From NCBI GenBank assembly GCA_014879765.1, contig JACSRL010000515.1:1-8309 (forward strand): 8,309 nt of DNA, written 5' to 3'. The position numbers and the translations under genes are program-made. Shown piece by piece: positions 5,099 to 8,309 of the stretch. Position 1 is the stretch's first letter, and each line of letters begins with the position of its first letter. The stretch is from Anaerolinea sp. GTDB taxonomy: Bacteria > Chloroflexota > Anaerolineae > JAAEKA01. The notes beneath the pieces were generated by a model that was not told where the DNA came from, ran no database searches, and saw only the letters and a list, made by a program, of their open reading frames with translations.

Positions 5099-6526
5099 AT
5101 GAATCTGATCCATGCCTTGCGTCTGCATGAGACGCCCAGCAAACCGATCGTCGCTCTGATCGGCGCCGGGGGCAAGTCGTCGCTGCTCTTTCGCCTGGGC
5201 GAGGAACTGGCGGCCGCGGGCCGGGCCACCCTGCTGACGGCCACCACGCGGCTGTGGGCCGAGCAGGCCAACCGCGCGCCCTTCTCCCTGTTCAGCCAAC
5301 ACGAGGCGACTCTGGCCTTCGAGCTGCCCACCTCGCTGCGCGGCTATCGCCAGGCGCTGGCCATGGCCGGCCCCGCGCGCGAGCCGGGCAAGCTGGCCGG
5401 CCTGGACCCCGCGGTCATCTGCCGCCTGGCCGCGCTGGCCGCGGTCGATGCGGCGGTGGTCGAGGCGGACGGCAGCCGCGAGCGTCCCCTCAAGGCGCCA
5501 GCCGAGCACGAGCCGCTGGTTCCCCCCTGCGCCACGCAGGTGGTTACGGTGGCGGGCATGGCCGCCGTGGGCCAGCCGCTGGATGAGCGCACGGTTCATC
5601 GCCCGGAGCGTTTTGCCGCGCTGGCCGGCGTGCAGCCGGGCGATCTGCTGACGCCGCAGGCTGTCGCGGCCGTGCTGGTCCACCCCGACGGCGGCGGCAA
5701 GGGATGCCCGGCCGGCGCGCGGCCGCTGCTCTACCTCAACCTGGCGCTGGATGCAGCGGCCAGCCAGGCCGCTGCGCAGCAGCGCCTGGCCGCCGCCCAC
5801 GCTGTGGCCGCCCAGGTTCTGGCCGCCGCGCCGGCGGCCTACCGCGCGGTGTTGATCGGCAGCGCGCAGGGCGCCGCGCCGGTGGAGGAGGTGCAGGGCA
5901 GGACCGCGGCCGTGGTGCTGGCCGCGGGCCAATCCAGCCGCCTGGGCGACGATGCGGCCAAACAGTTGCTGCCCTGGCAGCCGGGGGGCACGTTGGTCGG
6001 CCGCGCCGCGGACATTGCGCTGGCGGCTGCGGCCATCGACGAAGTGATCGTCGTCACCGGCCACCGCGCAGCCGAGGTGCAAGCCGCGCTGGGCGAGCGG
6101 CCGGTGCGCATCGTGTTCAACCCCGACTGGCCGGCCGGCCAGAGCAGCAGCGTCGCGGCCGGGCTGGCCGCGCTGGGGCCGGAGGTGTCGGCGGCGGTCT
6201 TCGTGCTGGCCGATCAGCCCACCGTGCAGCCGGCGGCCATCGACCGGCTGGTGCAGCGCCACCGGGAGACCCTGGCGCCGGTGACAGCGCCGGTCTATCA
6301 GGATGGCCAGCGGGGCAACCCGGTGCTTTTCGACCGCCGCGCCTTTGCCGAGCTGCTGGCGTTGACCGGCGACACCGGCGGCCGGCCGCTGATCCGGCGC
6401 TACGGCGAGCAGGTGCAACTGGTTCAGATCGACGCGCCGCGGCCGCTGGGGATTGAGACGATGGAGGATTACCGATCGCGCTTCACGCCTCACAGTCCCA
6501 TCTCATACACCCGATACGTCCTGTAG
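5099..6526 (+). CDS. YqeC-MocA fusion: molybdenum hydroxylase accessory protein / molybdenum cofactor nucleotidyltransferase
   Basis: The 475-aa product has two domains. The N-terminal half (about 1-260) is YqeC-like, a family linked to maturation of selenium-dependent or related molybdenum hydroxylases. Visible marks are the nucleotide-binding loop IGAGGKSSLL (21-30), TATTRLW (47-53), VVEADGSRERPLKAP (120-134), and HRPERFA (167-173). The C-terminal half (about 268-460) is a MobA-like nucleotidyltransferase of the MocA type, which adds CMP (or GMP) to molybdopterin. Marks are LAAGQSSRLG (274-283), Lys288, ADQP (371-374, metal-binding Asp), GNPV (406-409) and LGIETMEDY (450-458). The ATG at 5099 is preferred to a GTG at 5054, which lies inside the 5'-UTR hairpin; no clear Shine-Dalgarno is seen for either. 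The last 15 or so residues run through heptamer repeats and the convergent gene, so the tail is probably acquired. No hydroxylase genes are in the window. Confidence 0.88.
   Translation: MNLIHALRLHETPSKPIVALIGAGGKSSLLFRLGEELAAAGRATLLTATTRLWAEQANRAPFSLFSQHEATLAFELPTSLRGYRQALAMAGPAREPGKLAGLDPAVICRLAALAAVDAAVVEADGSRERPLKAPAEHEPLVPPCATQVVTVAGMAAVGQPLDERTVHRPERFAALAGVQPGDLLTPQAVAAVLVHPDGGGKGCPAGARPLLYLNLALDAAASQAAAQQRLAAAHAVAAQVLAAAPAAYRAVLIGSAQGAAPVEEVQGRTAAVVLAAGQSSRLGDDAAKQLLPWQPGGTLVGRAADIALAAAAIDEVIVVTGHRAAEVQAALGERPVRIVFNPDWPAGQSSSVAAGLAALGPEVSAAVFVLADQPTVQPAAIDRLVQRHRETLAPVTAPVYQDGQRGNPVLFDRRAFAELLALTGDTGGRPLIRRYGEQVQLVQIDAPRPLGIETMEDYRSRFTPHSPISYTRYVL
6480..6493. repeat. Two heptamer repeat units at the end of the acyltransferase gene
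   Basis: GCTTCAC and GCCTCAC lie in tandem, the same heptamer family as the array at 1527-1596 (shared run TTCACGCCTCAC). On the minus strand the unit GTGAGGC supplies the TGA stop (6492-6490) of the 398-aa gene. On the plus strand the units have no stop, and the yqeC-mocA frame reads through. Confidence 0.75.
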
Positions 6527-7686
6527 ATCTCCGCGCCCATGCCTTCCACCGACTTGCGCGCGTCGACGTTGTTCTCCAGCACCCAACTGGCCTCCACGTC
6601 CAGCATGCCTTTGCGCATGGCCTGGGTGGCGATCTCGTAGATCATGACCGCCTCGACTCCCAGGTGGCGGTGCTCAGGCAGGACGCCCAGGGCCCACACC
6701 CGCACCCAATTGATCTTGTTCTGGTAGCGCAGCGCCTGGATGAAGCCGAAGGGGAAGAGGTGCCCGTTCATCTTTTTCAGCACCAGGTTGGCGTCGGGCA
6801 GGCAGAGGGCCACGCCAGCCGAATGGCCATTGACCTCCACGAAGAAGGCCAGGTCGGGGTCCAGCACTGGCTTCATGGCGGCTGCGTAGTGGGCCAGCTC
6901 GTGGTCGGTGATGCCCACAGCGCCCCAGTTTTTCTCCCAGGCTGCGTTGTAGATCACCTTGACCTTTTCGACTTCGGCGTCGAAATTCTTCATGTCCACC
7001 TTGTGGATGGTCATCCGGCCGCGCTGCTTGAGTTTTTCGATGACGCGCGTTAGCTTGGGCGGCAGCCCTTCAGGCGAGCCGCCGTACAGCTTGCCCATGT
7101 CGATGTGGTAGGCGTACAGGTCCATGGACTTTTCCAGGCCGTAGCTTTCCAACAGCGCCGCGTAGTAGGGCGGATTGTAGGGCATCATGATGCGCGGCAT
7201 GCCGTCGAAGCCGTCGATCAGCAGGCCCACCTCGTCGGTCATGGTGAAGGAGAGCGGCCCGCGCATGGCCGAGCGGTTCTGACCGCGCAGCCAGGCCGCG
7301 GCCGCGTCCAGCAGCGCGTCAGCCACCTGCTGGCTGTTGATGCACTCGAACAGGCCGAAGAATCCGATGTCGTCGTCGTGGATCTCGTTGTGGCGCGGGT
7401 TGACGATGGCCGCGATGATGCCCACATCCTGCTCCATGCCGCCGGTGATGGTTCCCTTGGGGGTGTTGTCGGGGATGACCGTCGCCTCGGCCACGAAATA
7501 GGCTGCCTGCATGTACTCGAAGGAGGGATTGTGCCTGGGGTCCAGGAACTTCTTGCGGTCGCCCACCAGCGGCGGCACCCAGTAGGGATCGTTCTTGTAC
7601 AGCTTGAAGGCAAACTTGATCAGGCGGTTGCGATCCGCCGCCGAATGGGGATCCAATTGCACGACGCGCAGGTTGAGGAGGGACAT
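6490..7686 (-). CDS. Large GNAT-fold acyltransferase-like protein, function unknown
   Basis: The product is 398 aa and belongs to a widespread, poorly characterised bacterial family with an acyl-CoA N-acyltransferase fold. The N-terminal block FAFKLYKNDPYWVPPLVGDRKKFLDP (26-50, quoted in part) is the family hallmark (a conserved PxWVPPL segment followed by a basic patch). The C-terminal part holds a GNAT motif A-like segment LGVLPEHRHLGVEAVMIYEI, then ASWVLENN and VEGMGAEIYRTYRVYEM at the end. A middle section (RGPLSFTMTDEVGLLIDGFDG, quoted in two parts: RGPLSF and DEVGLLIDGFDG) is also typical. The start ATG at 7686 has a strong AAGGAG (7693-7698) 6 nt upstream. No signal peptide or membrane segment is seen. 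The stop codon lies in a heptamer repeat, and the 3' end overlaps the convergent yqeC-mocA frame by 37 bp. It is divergent from the small cysteine-rich gene, 60 bp away. Substrate unknown. Confidence 0.82.
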   Translation of the reverse strand: MSLLNLRVVQLDPHSAADRNRLIKFAFKLYKNDPYWVPPLVGDRKKFLDPRHNPSFEYMQAAYFVAEATVIPDNTPKGTITGGMEQDVGIIAAIVNPRHNEIHDDDIGFFGLFECINSQQVADALLDAAAAWLRGQNRSAMRGPLSFTMTDEVGLLIDGFDGMPRIMMPYNPPYYAALLESYGLEKSMDLYAYHIDMGKLYGGSPEGLPPKLTRVIEKLKQRGRMTIHKVDMKNFDAEVEKVKVIYNAAWEKNWGAVGITDHELAHYAAAMKPVLDPDLAFFVEVNGHSAGVALCLPDANLVLKKMNGHLFPFGFIQALRYQNKINWVRVWALGVLPEHRHLGVEAVMIYEIATQAMRKGMLDVEASWVLENNVDARKSVEGMGAEIYRTYRVYEMGL

Positions 7687-7711
7687 GGATGACTCCTTGT
7701 GGAAACAGGTC

Positions 7712-7739
7712 TGGACAGAATGGGGGGTATGGCTATAAT
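7712..7739 (+). promoter_or_regulatory. Promoter for the cysteine-rich small protein, probably leaderless
   Basis: TGGACA (7712-7717) and a perfect TATAAT (7734-7739) are 16 bp apart. A start seven to eight bases after the -10 falls at 7746-7747, exactly on the ATG at 7747, so the mRNA would have no leader. It lies within the 60-bp divergent gap to the acyltransferase gene. Confidence 0.7.
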
Positions 7740-7746
7740 GAACGCG

Positions 7747-7980
7747 ATGAATCTAACCTGGCAACGGCTGCGGGGTCGCACCTGCGATACCTGCGCCTTT
7801 CTCGACATCTTCCGCAGCAACGGCGACGGGCAAGTGACCCGTCTGCACGCCTTCTGCCGCGGGCCGCAGTCGCCGTATTGCGACCGGCCTGCGCCGCCGC
7901 AGCGCACCTGCGCGGCCTGGCAAAAGCTCGAAGGTCAGCGCTCGATCCCTGAAGTGGGCGATCCCAACCTGACCGTCTGA
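7747..7980 (+). CDS. Small cysteine-rich protein, possible metal-binding, unknown function
   Basis: The product is 77 aa and not recognised. Five cysteines (13, 16, 37, 45, 55) lie in the pattern CDTC, x20, C, x7, C, x9, C, with aromatic and basic residues between them (RTCDTCAFLDIF, LHAFCRG, PYCDRP, RTCAAW). This suggests a zinc or iron-sulfur binding fold of about 60 residues with a flexible C-terminal tail (SIPEVGDPNLTV). There is no signal peptide or membrane helix, so it is probably cytoplasmic. The ATG at 7747 is chosen because a promoter -10 box ends 7 bp before it, which makes a leaderless start. An alternative ATG at 7738 overlaps the -10 and would have only a G-run as a ribosome-binding site. 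Codon composition matches the neighbours (GC-rich third positions). It is divergent from the acyltransferase gene; a shared role is unproven. Confidence 0.65.
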   Translation: MNLTWQRLRGRTCDTCAFLDIFRSNGDGQVTRLHAFCRGPQSPYCDRPAPPQRTCAAWQKLEGQRSIPEVGDPNLTV

Positions 7981-8026
7981 GACCGGGGAGGTCACTGACA
8001 GCGTCGGTGTAACTGATTAGGCATGG

Positions 8027-8121
8027 GAAACCGGGTTTTTGTCTCGCAGACCAAGGTCATGGCGCCATGAAAGGTCGTTGCACAGACGAAAACCATACCC
8101 GCACGAGAAAAACCCGGTTTC
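8027..8121. repeat. 95-bp nested inverted repeat with central palindrome
   Basis: The outer arms GAAACCGGGTTTTT plus GTCTCG (8027-8046) and CGAGAAAAACCCGGTTTC (8104-8121) are complementary apart from a 2-nt gap. Inside lies the perfect 14-bp palindrome TCATGGCGCCATGA (8057-8070), itself flanked by partly complementary blocks (GGTC, AGAC, AAAACC), so the whole segment can fold into a long imperfect cruciform. No flanking target duplication is obvious. It is a candidate MITE-like or dispersed palindromic element. Confidence 0.65.
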
Positions 8122-8190
8122 TGAACGATTCAAGTATAGCGCGAAGTGCCCCCGACGTCAATCATGGAGTGATCCAGGGGCTAATGCAAA

Positions 8191-8215
8191 CCCGCCGGTT
8201 TACAGAACCGGCGGG
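8191..8215. terminator. Strong GC hairpin, possible factor-independent terminator on the minus strand
   Basis: CCCGCCGGTT (8191-8200) and AACCGGCGGG (8206-8215) form a perfect 10-bp stem with a TACAG loop. On the minus strand it is followed only by TTTGC, and on the plus strand by AGCAAGC, so the T tract is poor. It could end transcripts of the small cysteine-rich gene or of a minus-strand gene beyond the right edge, or be a simple palindromic repeat. Confidence 0.4.
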
Positions 8216-8239
8216 AGCAAGCATTGACGAACTATTTAT

Positions 8240-8253
8240 GCAGGACTTACGCA
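8240..8253. repeat. Insertion-sequence-end-like motif
   Basis: GCAGGACTTACGCA resembles terminal sequences often found next to transposases in cyanobacteria and similar genomes (from memory, not a search). No transposase or matching opposite end lies in the window; an element could continue beyond the right edge. Confidence 0.3.
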
Positions 8254-8309
8254 AAACGGGTCTCGATACGGCCTGCGGGTTGAGTAGCGGGTCAGTCAGG
8301 GCTTTTCAC

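Larger units (their letters stand above)
7981..8309. other. Gene-free repeat-rich region
   Basis: No credible coding sequence is seen in these 329 bases. They hold a nested inverted repeat (8027-8121), a perfect 10-bp hairpin (8191-8215), an insertion-sequence-end-like motif (8240-8253) and, at the right edge, a segment (8259-8293) with TCGATACGGCC and GTTGAGTAG words that recur in short dispersed repeats of several phyla. The composition is less GC-rich than in the genes. Confidence 0.6.

Noticed and set aside
5087..6493. Long open minus-strand frame antisense to yqeC-mocA
   Set aside because: The plus strand has clear nucleotide-binding and nucleotidyltransferase motifs and a promoter; the antisense product is Arg/His/Gln-rich low-complexity.
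8009..8020. GTAACTGATTAG, resembling the MITE end GTAACTGCTCAG (10 of 12)
   Set aside because: No matching inverted partner or direct duplication is found downstream in the window; similarity over 12 bases is too short to call a second element.

Overview
The window is a GC-rich bacterial chromosomal segment with eight protein genes, no recognisable RNA gene, no transposase gene and no CRISPR array. The gene mix (acetylpolyamine amidohydrolase, a YqeC-MocA fusion, a deoxynucleoside kinase), the GC-rich codon use and the abundance of dispersed palindromes and heptamer repeats suggest a Chloroflexota-type genome (Anaerolineae-like). That assignment is inference; no phylogenetic marker is present.

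Layout. Positions 76-4621 hold six genes on the minus strand. In transcription order they are a deoxynucleoside kinase, an AlkA-type DNA glycosylase (4-nt ATGA overlap), an acetylpolyamine amidohydrolase/HDAC-family enzyme (21-nt gap), msrA, a tandem-GNAT acetyltransferase, and a small two-helix membrane protein with a cytoplasmic zinc ribbon. The first three look like one translationally linked unit. msrA and the last two are spaced by 57-147 nt and separated by repeats. The divergent intergenic region 4622-5098 carries a compact MITE with 32-bp terminal inverted repeats and an 8-bp target duplication, and then a near-consensus sigma-70 promoter with a 5'-UTR hairpin. On the plus strand, 5099-6526 encodes a YqeC-MocA fusion, a molybdenum-hydroxylase accessory protein. 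It converges on, and overlaps by 37 bp, a minus-strand acyltransferase-fold gene (6490-7686). Divergent from that gene is a 77-aa cysteine-rich protein that appears to be made from a leaderless mRNA. From 7981 to the end there is no gene, only palindromes and insertion-sequence-like ends.

Functional theme. The genes look like housekeeping and accessory functions (nucleotide salvage, alkylation repair, polyamine deacetylation, methionine-sulfoxide repair, molybdenum cofactor maturation) rather than one dedicated pathway. I see no defence, secretion or biosynthetic system.

The most unusual signal is in the repeats. Four of the eight genes end inside a repeat or palindrome that supplies the stop codon: the zinc-ribbon gene in a 23-bp hairpin, the tandem GNAT in a 37-bp hairpin repeat, and msrA and the 398-aa acyltransferase in the same heptamer repeat. 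The heptamer carries TGA or TAA in every unit, so a short array closes all three reading frames on one strand. Together with the IS66-like MITE, this suggests a genome repeatedly colonised at gene 3' ends by short non-autonomous repeats.
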